From the NCBI RefSeq assembly GCF_040412425.1, contig NC_089762.1, forward strand, positions 18,487,712 to 18,551,711: a stretch of DNA of 64,000 nucleotides, given 5' to 3'. How positions within the stretch are numbered: the first letter of the stretch is position 1; every line of letters starts with the position of its first letter. Shown here piece by piece: positions 34,274-54,102 of the stretch. The position numbers and the translations under genes were made by a program. The stretch is from Macrobrachium rosenbergii. Lineage: Eukaryota > Arthropoda > Malacostraca > Decapoda > Palaemonidae. Below the pieces are notes generated by a model. That model was not told where the DNA came from. It saw only the letters and a list, made by a program, of their open reading frames with translations, and ran no database searches.

Positions 34274-34275
<2 letters not shown>

Positions 34276-35015
34276 TCCTTCAGATGTATTAACCTTCAGC
34301 CATCAGCTCGTCTTTTGGGATGAGTTTGATATTTCCATATTCCTATCCATCGTGGCTGCGACTCAAATCAGTCGAGTAAGCACTACGAGGCTGAAGTCGC
34401 CTCTGTCCCATTGGATCGAACTTAAGACTCTCGTTTCTGAATGGATGGGTATATGCGTGCTCTATGTACATCTCTCAGAACACCTGATAGCATTTGATGT
34501 TTGTCTGTAAGCATTATTCGCTTGACGCTGCAAATCTTCTCGATAGCTGGCGTTCAAATGATTATCGTGATTAGCGTAAGAGTTATCTTTAGCTCTTGGA
34601 TGTTATTGGGTTGGGTGCTTATTTTACCGACGCGTTTTATGTTTGCTAAAATTTAAGACACAATTCTAATTATATCTGAACCACCCACCATTAAATTATT
34701 CAAAAAATAACCTAAAATGTAAGTATAAATTTCTACTGCTGAATTTAGGCAATCATTTTTTACAATAAGGCTACAGTTATTGAAGTCAGGAATGAATATG
34801 AAATCTGAAAAATACAAGGGAGAAAAACAGAAACGAAAAAAAGGACTTAATTTTACAGCTCGAGCCTGTGTTTACTAGTGACTTGACGGCCGGAGGAATC
34901 GCAGCACTGCTTCGTCTTCCCGAAAAATAACAAGAACTCCTGGATACTCCATCGGTTGGGCCTCCACTATAATCCCATTGTCCCATCCCCTCTCCCCCTT
35001 CCGTCTTCTTTCAGG

Positions 35016-35017
<2 letters not shown>
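34274..35017. other. Unassigned DNA
   Basis: Nothing recognised. Confidence 0.6.

Positions 35018-35073
<56 letters not shown>
35018..35073. repeat. (CT)n microsatellite
   Basis: About 56 bp of pure CT. Confidence 0.98.
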
Positions 35074-35074
<1 letters not shown>

Positions 35075-35985
35075 ACGAGTGTCAAAGTAGATGACACTTC
35101 GAAGTCCCTCCCCACAAGATTGCAGACTACTGCGTTATCCGCTGTGGTATTAGAGTTACCGCGGGTGATTGGCAATGTTCAAGGGTAACTGGGATTGTAC
35201 TTTTCATTGTACATGCCCACACTGCCCTTGTCTTTCTCAGCCTGTATAATTGCCTTGGGCGTTCAAGAAATTCTGAGAATGACATTTTTATTACTTTCTT
35301 TCGTAATTTTAGTATCAGAATGCAGTCACGACTTTGCAGGAAAGAAACTGTCGACAGCCCCGGCCGTATTTCGAAACGTATATGACATTTGATAGAATAG
35401 ATGAATAATAATAAAATAATAATTGAAAAATACCATAATTGCAAATAAACAATGGACGCAAAATAAAATAAGAAATATTTATTCTTGCACAAAATCAGTT
35501 GTCAAGAAAAAATGAGAATAAAGTGTGCTTCCAATCTTGTTATTGGAATGCCTATAATGGCGTTTGAACAGGGTTTGATTTTTTCCTTTAGTGTTTTTTT
35601 TTAGTCCTCAGTTGAATGCCAGTTTTTTATACAAACTTTTACCGCATTTACTATTCTTTGTTTCTGTCATCTCCTAGTCTGACACTACTCTAGTTACAAA
35701 TATACCAAGGTTTTACAGTGAAAAAGAGGGCATCCATAAAAGTTTAGACAATCTTGCTTCATTCAGACAACCTTAGCGAAGGAGAAAAACCTCATCAACA
35801 GGGTCTTATACAGCCATCATCATGGTAGAAAAAAAAATTCCTGACTGTCATCGTAAAACACATTTGGCCAACACTAATAAGTGAGAAAACAGCCCTGTTA
35901 ATATGCCTGCCATTTTTATATTGGGATAATAGGGCTCTGCATAATAAGCACGCCATTGGGGACTCCAAGAAACCTGAGGTATGAA

Positions 35986-36044
<59 letters not shown>

Positions 36045-37118
36045 ATGCGAGGAAGGGGAAGGGCCATGGAAGGATGTCATGATATGGCATCCAGTGGGAC
36101 ACTTCAGACATTCTTTTGTTGACCAACATCTCCCGGAGGGGCTCCAGTGAACCATAATAAAAGGAGCATCGGGTGACAACGCGAGGTTTTTTCTAGGAGC
36201 ATCTGGAGAGGACGCATCACGGTAGTATATGGCAGAGGTGATGTTCCCTTGTTTCTCTGGATGCTTATAATACCAGCATCTGGAATTTAATGACGGTGTG
36301 AGGACCGATGCACCTATAACAACGGCTCTCAGATACTGTCTTTTCCCGCTCAAGGGAGGCAAGAGGAGGAGTGGAACGAACAGGAGGAGCCTAATACGGT
36401 ATCTGGTCGCCAGCGAAGACCTTTGTTTGGTGACACACACCGGTAATCTCGTTCACAGGAGTTCCATGATATCATCCTTCAATGGCCCTTTATCATGATT
36501 ACGATCCTATTTAGAAACTGGGGAAACGCCTTACGAGAAACAAGAAGAAGAAGAAGGAGAAAATTCGGATTTTATGACCATTTCTCCGGAACCTGGGAAC
36601 AAGTTTTACTTCAACGGCGTACAGAAATTTTTGCTTTTGTTTTTCCTAACCATTACTTTACAAAATTGTTAGTATGGCAAAAGCGCGTATAAACAAAATT
36701 GTATCTGGGGTAATTTACGGCTGGCGCTTTTCAAAATTTGGTAAAAACTGTATAAACAAGTAAATGTAAAGCTGCAAACATGAATAAAATCAGATGGCTA
36801 TTGTAACTACGGATATATTATTCTTTAGATTTAAGACCCATACTCCTGTTATAATTTCTATTATCTCAAGCTGTCTTATAGACGATGATGGCCCTGCAGT
36901 TGTAGCGGAACCATTCGTATATCCCAACACGTTTTTGATTCAGCTGCAGCCTTCACACTACAAGTTGTTGTATCGCATTCTTAAGTCTTCGTAGTACGTG
37001 AAATATTTTGTATCATTATGAAATGAGCATTCGTGAGTGTTGTTGATACCTGTCAGATTGTATTCTTGATAAGCAAGTAGTGTATGAAATAAATCATCAC
37101 TTGAGATAACTTGCACAC
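35074..37118. other. Unassigned DNA with a (GA)n tract
   Basis: (GA)n occupies about 35990-36045. A 174-codon minus frame at 35916-36440 starts at GTG and owes its tail to the GA tract; I do not support it as a gene. Confidence 0.55.
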
Positions 37119-37130
37119 GATCCTAATACT

Positions 37131-37411
37131 AGTTCCTCGTTGGACGAGTCGGTAGAGTTCTTGGCTAGCACTCTGCTAGGCCGGAGTTCGAGTCTCCGGC
37201 CAGCCAATGAAGAATTAGAGGAATTTATTTCTGGTGATAGAAATTCATTTTTCGGTGTAATGTAATTCGGATTCCACAGTAAGCTGTAGGTCCCGTTGCT
37301 AGGTAACCAATTGGTCCTTAGCCACGTAAAATAAGTCTGATCCTTCGGGCCAGCCCTAGGAGAGCTGTTAATCAGCTCAGTGGTCTGGTTAAACTAAGGT
37401 ATACTTAACTT
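37131..37411 (+). mobile_element. tRNA-derived SINE with target-site duplication
   Basis: The tRNA-like head has an A-box-like ggacgagtcggtagag and a B-box-like gagttcgagtctcc (about 37183-37196). It is followed by the body shared with the minus-strand copy at 21743-22027 and the same 3' end. The 12-bp repeat gatcctaatact flanks it exactly, at 37119-37130 and 37412-37423. Orientation is plus. Confidence 0.93.
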
Positions 37412-37423
37412 GATCCTAATACT

Positions 37424-37710
37424 TAGATGGTACCTTTGCTTTCAAACAGGATCCGTGTTAGTTAGTACGGTTTGGAGAGTTAGATTTTTTTTCCTCACGA
37501 TTTATGACTGGACCAAGCATTAGTGTGTGGAAATTTGATTGATTGTGTAATCGCTCTTACGTTTTGGAGGTGCCGGTATCATCGGTAATTTGGTCAGTCT
37601 TCCCTTCTTTATCTGCTGAATAATCTCTTATCCAGTACTATATATTTCTGAACGTATGAAATGAAAACAAAATTGCTTCGAGGATCCAGGGGAGTTTATT
37701 GGTTTAACGC

Positions 37711-37713
<3 letters not shown>
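37424..37713. other. Unassigned DNA
   Basis: Nothing recognised. Confidence 0.6.

Positions 37714-37790
<77 letters not shown>
37714..37790. repeat. (CT)n microsatellite
   Basis: About 77 bp of pure CT. Confidence 0.98.
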
Positions 37791-38527
<737 letters not shown>

Positions 38528-38544
38528 CAACTGTTGTTTTAATA

Positions 38545-39155
38545 TTTGTATGGATGGACTAATGATGGAAGTCAAGGAAAGAGGACAAGTGATGTCTTAA
38601 TAAGTTTGTGAATAAAAGGTGTCGAGCAAGAAATGCGGAAAGGTGGTTGCTTTTACATGATGATGTTAGTTGGTGACAGTCAGAAGAACCTGCTGAGAAT
38701 AGTGAAAATGTTAAACGAGTTTGTAAGCAGAGAAAGTTGAAAGTGAATGTTTGCAAGAGTAATGTTATGAATGGAAATGTTACCTGGAAAATTGAATAAT
38801 GAATATACTATGAATGGCGTAAGAATGTAAGTGGATGATTCATATAGGTATTTTGGAATAATTATCATGGATGGTGAACAGGTGAAGCAAGGAAGGCAGT
38901 ATAACTGCTACAGAAGGTTTGGGAGAGAAGAGAGGTGTCTGTGGGACAAAAGGTTCTGATGAATGAAGGAATTATGGAGTAAAAATCTCTTTTTATGGAA
39001 GTGAAGTGTGAATGTTGACTTCAGATGAAAGAAGAAAGTAGAAGCCATTAAGGCGAAAAATGGGCAATACAGAATCAAAGAAATTTAACATTTAAGTGGA
39101 AAAGAGACCACAGGGAACAGAGTGAATGGACAGAGCAATGTGCATTGCACCTGGG
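38545..39155 (+). pseudogene. Decayed non-LTR retrotransposon ORF2, C-terminal part
   Basis: With frameshifts and stops, plus-strand translation gives a recognisable order of late reverse-transcriptase and post-RT segments: a YMDG-like YMDGLMMEVKE segment (about 38549), LNEFVSRE...KVNVCKSNVM (about 38712-38770), MNGV then SYRYFGIIIMDG (about 38815-38875), a GREERC/MKELW region, and a late NRVNGQSNVHC segment. In decapod and insect non-LTR elements the matching sequences are NIYMDGV, KRRKLKVNVxKSKVM, and a Y/F-YLG motif. No catalytic YADD box survives. The upstream half is absent, replaced by the (AT)n-(GT)n tract. It is a dead fragment; the clade is not assigned. Confidence 0.6.
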
Positions 39156-39329
39156 GACTGACGAGACATTGCAAAGAACCTTTATCATTGCCTACAGATG
39201 TGGTCGAGATTTAGCGTCTACGAAAAGGTGGGCCCTAGTGTTTCGAGGTGGCTGGTCAGGTCGAGAACATGAAGAAAAGGGAGTCCGAGAAAGCACTGCT
39301 AAGGGGTGGAAAAGATGTATTGAAATGAA

Positions 39330-39625
39330 CTGAATGTAGAGTTTAGGCCGAACGCCAAGCATTGGGACCTATGAGGTCTTTCAGTGCTGAAACGGAAATT
39401 GACAATAAAAGGTTTGAGAGGTGTAACAGGAGGAAAACCTCTCAGTTGCACTTTGAATCAATTGTTAGGAGAGGGTGGAAAAGTAAGATGGCAGAAAGAG
39501 AATATGAAAGGATGTACAGTAAAAGGAACGAAAGGGGTTGCAGCTAGGGGCCGAAGGCACGCGGAAAAGAACCATAAGTAATGCCTGCACCGCATGAGGT
39601 GCGCTGACGGCACTACCCCCCTACG
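39330..39625 (-). repeat. Decapod-type dispersed repeat, copy D
   Basis: Best preserved of the four copies. It starts tagagtttaggccgaa..gccaagcattgggacc, then has tttcagtgctgaaa, the ggaggaaaacctc, caattgttaggagagggtgg and gcagctaggggccgaagg blocks, and ends gcgctgacggcactacccccctacgg. It lies immediately downstream of the LINE remnant and may have inserted next to it. Confidence 0.88.
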
Positions 39626-39847
39626 GCGTGGAACAGAAAGGACTTGGCTTTCAGAAACTCCGACGGCATGTCCGTCTAAAATGGAGTCGAGAGGTGCTCT
39701 GTATGTATAGTATTTGATGTGCTGTTTGTGAAATGGGGATGCTGAAGAAGCGCTCTGCGCAGGCTGTGCGTTCATAACTGATGCAGTCATTATAGGAATG
39801 TCGTAGCAGACTGGTGGCTTCCAGAACTACTAGCTAACATTTTCGTC

Positions 39848-41560
<1,713 letters not shown>

Positions 41561-41571
41561 GCCTAATGCAG

Positions 41572-45358
<3,787 letters not shown>

Positions 45359-45422
<64 letters not shown>
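45359..45422. repeat. (CT)n microsatellite
   Basis: About 64 bp of pure CT. Confidence 0.98.
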
Positions 45423-45424
<2 letters not shown>

Positions 45425-46284
45425 GTATCCACAGGCATGCAAACACAACTATACAATTAATGACGAAACGTTAAACGTCATGATATTTCGGTAGGTTGAT
45501 ATATGGAGGAGCTCGCCGTAGGGTTGATTAAAGTATTAATTAGATATCCACTTTTTGTATTTGATTGCCTTTGCTTTTGTATCACAGAGTGAACAAGTTT
45601 AAGGTTGATCATTAACAGAAATACTTTCTCATGAAACGAGTTCGTTCCATCTCGTAGTCTTCTCTCTTCAATAAATAAAAAATCAAGTCTGCATCTAATA
45701 TAAAGTGTGACATTGTTCAGGCTCTCATAAACGAAGGTATTTATGACATAGTGTTTTCAAATTCATTAAGAAGAAAAGTAAGAGTATATTTGACAACAGT
45801 CAAAAGGCTGCAGTTCAATTGAGACCGGACAATACCCCGAGCGATGTAGATGAAGTGATCTGATAGATCTAGACTTCATAAGCAAACTTCACTTGCCAAC
45901 TCAGAATCTAGTGAGCATTTCTGCAGCTCTTGGTGTTTAATTTCTAAGTGGGGCTTTGTATCCACTGGAAGTGGAGAACAAGCGGATTGGCCGAGCAGGA
46001 CCTGAGAAGCGTGAAATTATCCATAGAAAATAGGTGTTATTGCACTTCCTTGCTGTATATGAGGAGGGTCATAGAAACCGTTCTACTTTACTTCAGACCG
46101 CTGGCTTCTCCTAACGCATTCAGTTCAGCCAAAGGAGAGTAATGGCAGAAAATAGCCCGTGTTGTTCGCTTCTCAATGCACGTTCTTCAGCAGGATGGTC
46201 AATTTTTATACATTTATTTTTTTGCGTTTTACCTTGGAGAAATTTCTGTCTGTCTTTCTCTCTCTCAGTATGGTGTTTTGTATG

Positions 46285-46286
<2 letters not shown>
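45423..46286. other. Unassigned DNA
   Basis: Nothing recognised. Confidence 0.6.
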
Positions 46287-46349
<63 letters not shown>

Positions 46350-46363
46350 ATGCATGTATGTAT

Positions 46364-46429
<66 letters not shown>
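46287..46429. repeat. (AT)n-(GT)n-(AT)n compound microsatellite
   Basis: AT to 46325, GT to 46349, mixed tatg units, then AT to 46429. Confidence 0.96.
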
Positions 46430-46431
<2 letters not shown>

Positions 46432-47439
46432 TACATACATACATCTAGGTTATAATGTTACCGTTAGGTTACGGCTTAAGTTTCATCTATGAGCTTTTTT
46501 ATAATTTGTTAGCATCTGCTTATGATTGAAAAGATAAATTACAACCAGTTTTCTTGCAAAGGTTGTACGTATAGTTTTTGTTAAACTCGAGGGATTGTCC
46601 TTTCCCTCACTTTCGTCTTGACACCTTGTAATCCATGGGTCCTTTTTGGAACCTAATAGAATTCCATTTTGGAGCGCGAAATGTAGCGGCTTCTACGTCT
46701 GAAAGTACTCTTCTATAAGGCGACGAATTTCGGTAATCCTGAAGGGGAATTTTTATTCTTTATATAAGGTGGATAACTGTCATCGATTAAACTATTTCAT
46801 CGGCAAGATTGGGATATTGTAATGTGTTTTTCACTGTTGTTTTTAAGAGCTTTTTCTTCCCATGACTGCTAAATTTTATGGTGCCATTTTCACTGGAAGG
46901 GATGCTTTTGTTACAACATGAACGACTTCCCGGTGTTTGCGTGCAAAAACACACAGTTAGCCGTATGATTAACAGTAAATTTCCATGAAACCTAATGGGT
47001 TAAGAATTGTAATACTGGTTGAATCACTCCCCATTCAACAATAACCAGCTGTTACAGATAATGCTATTGGCATTATTTTAATAAACGTATAATTTTGGAG
47101 ATGATACCAAAACGAAAAGAACTACCCAGATGCAGAAATTCAAATTGGTATGCAGAGGAAAAAAGTCACTTAATAAAACTTCGTAAATGCGAGCAAAAAA
47201 CAATGTTCGGATTTTTATTTTTTATTTTATTATTTTTTTTAATATTCGATGTGCATAAAATCTCTGTTGTAAATTTATTAATATTTCCATAAATATTAGC
47301 TCATTTCTTGGAAGAAAATGCCTGCATCAGCTAGATATCAACGGGAAGCTCAAGTAAGTTTCTTAGAAGGATGAGGAATAAATTTGCCACCATCAAGTCT
47401 AATTAAAAGCTCAGCCACACACACACACACGAGTAAGAG
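46430..47439. other. Unassigned DNA
   Basis: Nothing recognised. Confidence 0.6.
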
Positions 47440-48540
47440 CGAAGAGGAAGCAGAGATATCGTAGAGCCTGAGGAGGATGCTCAGACTCGCCCGAGAGAGG
47501 AATCGACGGAGGTGAGGAGAAGTAGCAGCGCCCGAGGGACAAGGGAAGGAAGCCCCGACGAGGTGACCCAAGGGCTGGGAGGAGAGGCTCAATAAAGAGT
47601 GAATAGCTGGTAGCAGATGACTGGGGCCGAAGAGGAGGAGGAGAAGGAGGAGGAGGAGGAGGAGGAGGAGGAGGAGGAATGGAGTAGAGAAATAAAAGAG
47701 GCGGAATGGGATATGTCGGGGGTAATGCGGGGAGATGAAGAGGCGGGATGGTGAAGGCGGCGGCGTGTGCTCGAGGGTGATCGTGATGGGCGGACCTGGT
47801 GCCGTATCATCAGGCGCAGGTCCCAGGGGGGTCTTCGTAGCCCCAAGGGCGACCTGACGTGCACCTCTCACGCCGCCACCGACCACCGGCCACACGCGAG
47901 CCCCGCCCACTTTTAGCCATTTCCTGTAGTCACAAGGCTTCACCTCATCTCCGTAACCTTAAAACTCAAGATGAATGACATCTCCAGTGGAAACCAATTC
48001 GAAGCTCGAGCGTCTCCCCTTTTCAGCCCTTCGAGTTCGGCCACGGTGGCTGCCCCCCGGTAGAGCTAGGCCTTAACCCATCATCTGCGCCGTGGCCTAC
48101 AGCAGGAGGAGCATGGCCGGGCAGCGAAGTCATTACAGCAGACATGCAGCGGCAGGGCCTCTCTCAGAACGGTGGCTGCCATTATCCGACTTTTCAATAT
48201 AGAGAGGAATGCAGATCCATGTAGTTTGGTCCGTCACATTGGGTAATTGGGGGAAGGTGCGCAGGGCCTTCGTGTGGGAGAGGAATTCAAATGGACCAAC
48301 CGAGGATGGAGGTTCTATGAGACCAGATGCCTCTAAAACTCACAGAAATAACACCCCCGATGGGGCGAGTGAGGACACCATTGTTTCTCATTGGGTGGGA
48401 GCAGAGCAGGGGAAGACGCCCCGGGAGAAGGGGTCGGGATATGCGATTTTGATAAGAAGCGGAGGAGTGGGGGGAGGAGAGAAGGAGAGGGAGGATTCGC
48501 TCTGAGGTGGCCCCGGGGAGGCGTCGAAGGCGACGCAATA
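47440..48540. other. GC/CpG-rich island, candidate promoter or exon
   Basis: This is the longest visibly GC- and CpG-rich stretch in the window. It contains (GGA)n at 47632-47679 and dense CpG segments such as cgccgccaccgaccaccgg and ccccggggaggcgtcgaaggcg. A 98-codon ATG frame at 48209-48505 (plus) has no recognised domain. The 197-codon minus frame at 47350-47943 starts at GTG and is shaped by the GGA tract. It could be the 5' end of a host gene. I cannot locate a transcription start, so this is a candidate only. Confidence 0.35.
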
Positions 48541-49872
48541 TGAGTTATTCTGTGCCATGTGGTTTAGGCGACGCAGGTCCTAGCCATGTATTTTGCATAT
48601 CATTAGATTTCCGATAAAGGAGACCGGTAGTCATTGGTGTTCTGTTTCCATCCTTTTACTCTGATCGATTTATTCTGATCAAAACGCGTCTCTTTTCATT
48701 CCTTTTTTCTATTTAAATTACATTCTGTGTCAAATAAAGATTAGAACTGAAACATTAGTTTTCAAGCTGATGAGTTTCTAAGTGGTTGTCTTGCATTCTT
48801 TTATTATACATAAGTTAGAATGAATTCTGTTCCACCTGAAATCAGAATAATTCTGTTTCTATGCCATAACTTTCCTTTTAACCTTGGATCATTTTGTTCA
48901 AAGAATGCTAACAGTAGAACTCTTTCTACCTTCTTCATTGCCGAAAAACTTAGAAAAAAAGGCTATGATAACAGCTGACGTTCCCTCTCTGGCGACATAT
49001 TTTGAAACGAAGATTTTTCCAAGTCTTCTTTCTTATGGCTTCGTAGAATATAAAATACCTTGACCATAATAAAAAGCAAGCGCATTTCTGATTTCCTACT
49101 CACGCTAGAGTATTAAAAGTTAGGCGCATTGATACCTCTACAATCTACATGGATATAATCTCTTCAGAGAAGAAGAAGAAGAAGAAAAAAAAAAGAAAAT
49201 GCCTCGCGGTAACTTCATTCCTTCACGTTATTAACCTTTAGCCTTCGAGTCAACAATATCTTGTCATCAAATTATCCTCTCAGTTTTTCCCGTTCGTAAC
49301 TAATGTGGAAATTGGATGAACTTTGCTGCAAGGGAGGAAAGCAATTAATGCATAAGTAGATCAGCTTGATGTGCAGAAATCTGGACGTGTGTTCGAAAAA
49401 TTTCTTCACATTTACAAAATTCTAATTTTATTTTACTTAATTGCCGTAAACACTTTTACTTAGTGTATTTTCCATCTTTCTTCTTATAAACAGTTTTTTC
49501 TGTCTTGTTCAGTTACATTCTCAAGAGAAACGACCTCATGTGAATATCAGTAGTTCCACAAAATACAGCGAGATGAACTTACAAATTGAGGAGCCATTCT
49601 GCACAGAAGCTTCTCACACAGAGGTGCGAATGCATAAACCTGTCTAACGCGGCCTTATATGGACGTGTTAACGGTCAGTCTTTATTTCATTACCGACTCT
49701 CTTCTCAGAAGGCTGTTTCATAGCTAGAAATGCATCAACACCTATTCATTGCATAGATAGAGTTTTGTGGTTTTCAAAGACTCACTATGCCTCCCACGAC
49801 CGAGGACAATCTCAGACAAAATGGCGGCGCGGATGGGTTTTAATACCCGCGTGGCAGAACAGAACCTATTCT
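48541..49872. other. Unassigned AT-rich DNA
   Basis: Nothing recognised. Confidence 0.6.
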
Positions 49873-49880
49873 CATCCATC

Positions 49881-50155
49881 CAGTAGTGGACCCCGGCCGG
49901 GGGGGGGGGGAGACCTGGGCACGTGGCCCCCCATGAAAAATAATGACAAAATAATAATATTCAAGATTTAAATAATGATAACATAAATGAGAAATATAAA
50001 AATGGGAAAAAATATAAAATCTATTATAAAAATAATAAAATGTTGAGAAAAAAAATAAAAATAACAATTATATATATATACATATATTTTATATGTGTGT
50101 GTATGTAATATGAAAATTGTTGGCCCCCCATGAAATTTTTCTGGATCCGCTAGTG
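49881..50155. mobile_element. hAT-type MITE with 8-bp target duplication
   Basis: The 275-bp element starts cagtagtggacccc and ends ggatccgctagtg. Reverse-complemented, the end reads cactagcggatcc, so about 13-bp imperfect terminal inverted repeats are present. Subterminal G/C runs (gggggggggg near 49901, ggccccccat at both sides) match the same pattern. A perfect 8-bp direct repeat, catccatc, lies at 49873-49880 and 50156-50163. Eight-bp duplications and CA-rich termini are typical of hAT. The interior is AT-rich with no coding frame, so it is non-autonomous. Confidence 0.88.
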
Positions 50156-50163
50156 CATCCATC

Positions 50164-51300
<1,137 letters not shown>

Positions 51301-51331
51301 AGAAATCACAAAAGTAAGCTCGTGATTTTGT

Positions 51332-52125
<794 letters not shown>

Positions 52126-52205
52126 GCACATACACACATAGCACACATACATACACACATATATACATACATATGTGTATATATATATATATGTATGTAT
52201 GTACT

Positions 52206-52265
<60 letters not shown>

Positions 52266-52281
52266 TAGATAGATAGATAGA
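52126..52281. repeat. Mixed CA/TA/TG and (GATA)n array
   Basis: Short CA and TATG patches, (TA)n at about 52214-52262, then five GATA units running directly into the tRNA-like repeat. Confidence 0.92.
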
Positions 52282-52284
52282 AAT

Positions 52285-52453
52285 AATCAACACACAATCA
52301 CGTGTGGAACAGAAATAAATTTCTGACTCACGTCGGGATCGAACCCAGGTCTCTCAGGTGAAAGGCAGGGCGCTATCCACTAGGCCATACAAGTCTAAAA
52401 GAAGTTGGAACCTGAGAGCAACTGCACCCAAGGAATTACCTGGGCAAGCTAAC
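52285..52453 (-). mobile_element. tRNA(Glu)-like SINE unit, copy 1
   Basis: On minus it reads tatggcctagtggatagcg (A-box region), a CTTTCAC anticodon-loop-like segment as in tRNA-Glu, and gggttcgatccc (B-box). It is followed by a conserved tail through acacgtgattgtgtgttgatt. There is no acceptor-stem pairing, so it is tRNA-derived and not a functional tRNA. Copy 2 lies 271 bp downstream in the same orientation. Confidence 0.8.
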
Positions 52454-52555
52454 TGCTTGCATACCAGCGAGTTTTCCCCAACTTCCTGACTCAACAATGA
52501 CCCAGTTGACAGCATTTCATTCGAATTATCCCTTCTGAGTGAATAAGATAGAAGT

Positions 52556-52719
52556 AATCAACACACAATCACGTGTGGAACAGAAATAAATTTCTGACTC
52601 ACGTTGGGATCGAACCCAGGTCTCTCAGGTGAAAGGCAAGGCCGCTATCCACTAGGCCATACAAGTCTAAAAGAAGTTGGAACCTGAGAGCAACTGCACC
52701 CAAGGAATTACCTGGGCAA
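52556..52719 (-). mobile_element. tRNA(Glu)-like SINE unit, copy 2
   Basis: Nearly identical to copy 1, differing by cgttggg for cgtcggg and one extra base in aggccgc. Its end is joined to the 5' side of the transposase pseudogene. The near identity and the exact repeat of the gatagaa-taatcaacac junction suggest a local duplication, not two independent insertions. Confidence 0.8.
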
Positions 52720-52822
52720 GCTGTAGCCTGTCTCCAAGTACATTACTTTAAGTTTCTATTAAGCTAATTTTCATTTTACATTTCTTGTATTTCCAGACTG
52801 AGTGACGGAGTTAGATACAGCC

Positions 52823-53921
52823 ATGGCTAACAACTCGGAGGAAATCAGATGGATTGACTGAATCTGGGCTATAACCTTCAGAGAGGCCAGGGATGCTGGT
52901 GCATCCTTCATTACACGTTCCTGGATAGCTAAATACGTTAAAAGAGATGAATCTTTTGTTAAAAGAAACTGGAACAAAAATCCATATGATTGTCATCGCA
53001 AAAAGAGTGAGAATCTTGGAAGGCCTGAAGTCCTTTCTCAGGAGTCAAAAGACATCATAGCTGAGGCAGTGGGTAGACCAAGAAAGTCTTTACGTAAATT
53101 GGCGCTTGAACTAGAAACAAAAATAGGAAATAAGAGAATTTATAATGCTGTATATCATGAGTTGAAGAAATCTGGTATCAAGGCATTTCATGTTATCAGC
53201 AAGCCCAACATCACTCAGCAACAGAGAGAAGACCATACATGGTTTTATGTTTCATTTCTTAAAGATTGGGATGAAGCTAACTTTCTCCATGTTGCCGCAT
53301 CAGATGAATTCTTCATTTACACAGTCAGGAAGCCAAATCATAAAAATGACATCATTTGGGCTGCAAAGTTGGATGATATCAGTGATGACGTGCGCTATCG
53401 CCAAGTTGTGAAATTTCCTGAATGTTTGGGAATTTATCTCTGTTTCACAGCCAAATGGTTAATGTGGATCAACAAAGAAAAAGGACAGTCATGGAATGGC
53501 GAATACTTCAGAGAAACTTTGCTTACTGGTGGAGTATTTCCTTTCCTCAAAGATCCTGAAAATGTGTTATCTGTTGAAGAAGTCACATTTTTGCGTGATA
53601 AGGCACCATGTTTCAAGGCTCTTCAGACACAGGAGCTGCTTCGAAACAGTGGTATCGATTTCTTCTCGTCAAGTGAATTTCCAGGTAGCTCCCCTGACCT
53701 TAATGTGTGTGAAAACATTGGTAGTATCTTAAAGGATCGTGTTGAAGCGGGCACAGTGAACTATGATGGTATACCAAGCCTCGACGACCTGTGAAGAGAG
53801 GTGACCGAAGTGCTCAGGGAAATGGAGTTTGAGTCTCAGCTGATTTTGCGATATGCTGAAATCATACCCCTCAAGAATGCAGGCTGTGGTACAGGCAGAT
53901 GAAGGCCACACAAAATATTAA
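52823..53921 (+). pseudogene. Tc1/mariner-superfamily transposase, DD37E type, broken
   Basis: ATG at 52823 opens MANNSEEIRWID, a TGA follows at 52859-52861, and the same frame continues to a second TGA at 53792-53794. Both stops sit where related transposases, from memory, have arginine, consistent with CGA to TGA changes. Downstream similarity first stays in frame (EVTEVLREMEF) and then shifts by one near 53850 to LLKSYPSRMQAV...GHTKY, ending at TAA 53919-53921. Visible parts are an N-terminal HTH region (to about 53130), SDEFFIYTVRKPNHK (first catalytic D, about 53304), FLRDKAPCFKA (second D, about 53597) and SPDLNVCENIG with the catalytic E; there are 37 residues between the second D and E. 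Transposase of this type cuts and pastes its own TIR element. I could not identify TIRs; the 5' side is occupied by the tRNA-like units. Confidence 0.85.
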
Positions 53922-54021
53922 ATACTCAGAGAGATACTTAAATAAATACCTGTTCTGAATTACTTTTGTTTTTGTCCATATCAATTTTGGTTTATGCTGT
54001 AGAGGGGGCCTCTAATTTCGA

Positions 54022-54024
<3 letters not shown>

Positions 54025-54097
<73 letters not shown>
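54025..54097. repeat. (AT)n microsatellite
   Basis: About 72 bp of AT, about 100 bp after the transposase remnant. Confidence 0.97.

Positions 54098-54102
<5 letters not shown>

Noticed and set aside
35916..36440. 174-codon minus frame with a hydrophobic start, signal-peptide-like
   Set aside because: Starts at GTG within a CA-rich stretch and ends in a (GA)n-derived Ser-Leu tail; no homology recognised.
47350..47943. 197-codon minus frame with Pro/Leu-rich protein
   Set aside because: Starts at GTG, its middle is a (GGA)n tract read as poly-Leu/Ser, and no domain is visible. GC-rich DNA opens long frames by chance.
52285..52719. Functional tRNA-Glu genes
   Set aside because: A- and B-box-like parts are present but no acceptor-stem pairing or complete cloverleaf; long shared non-tRNA tails show a SINE-type repeat.
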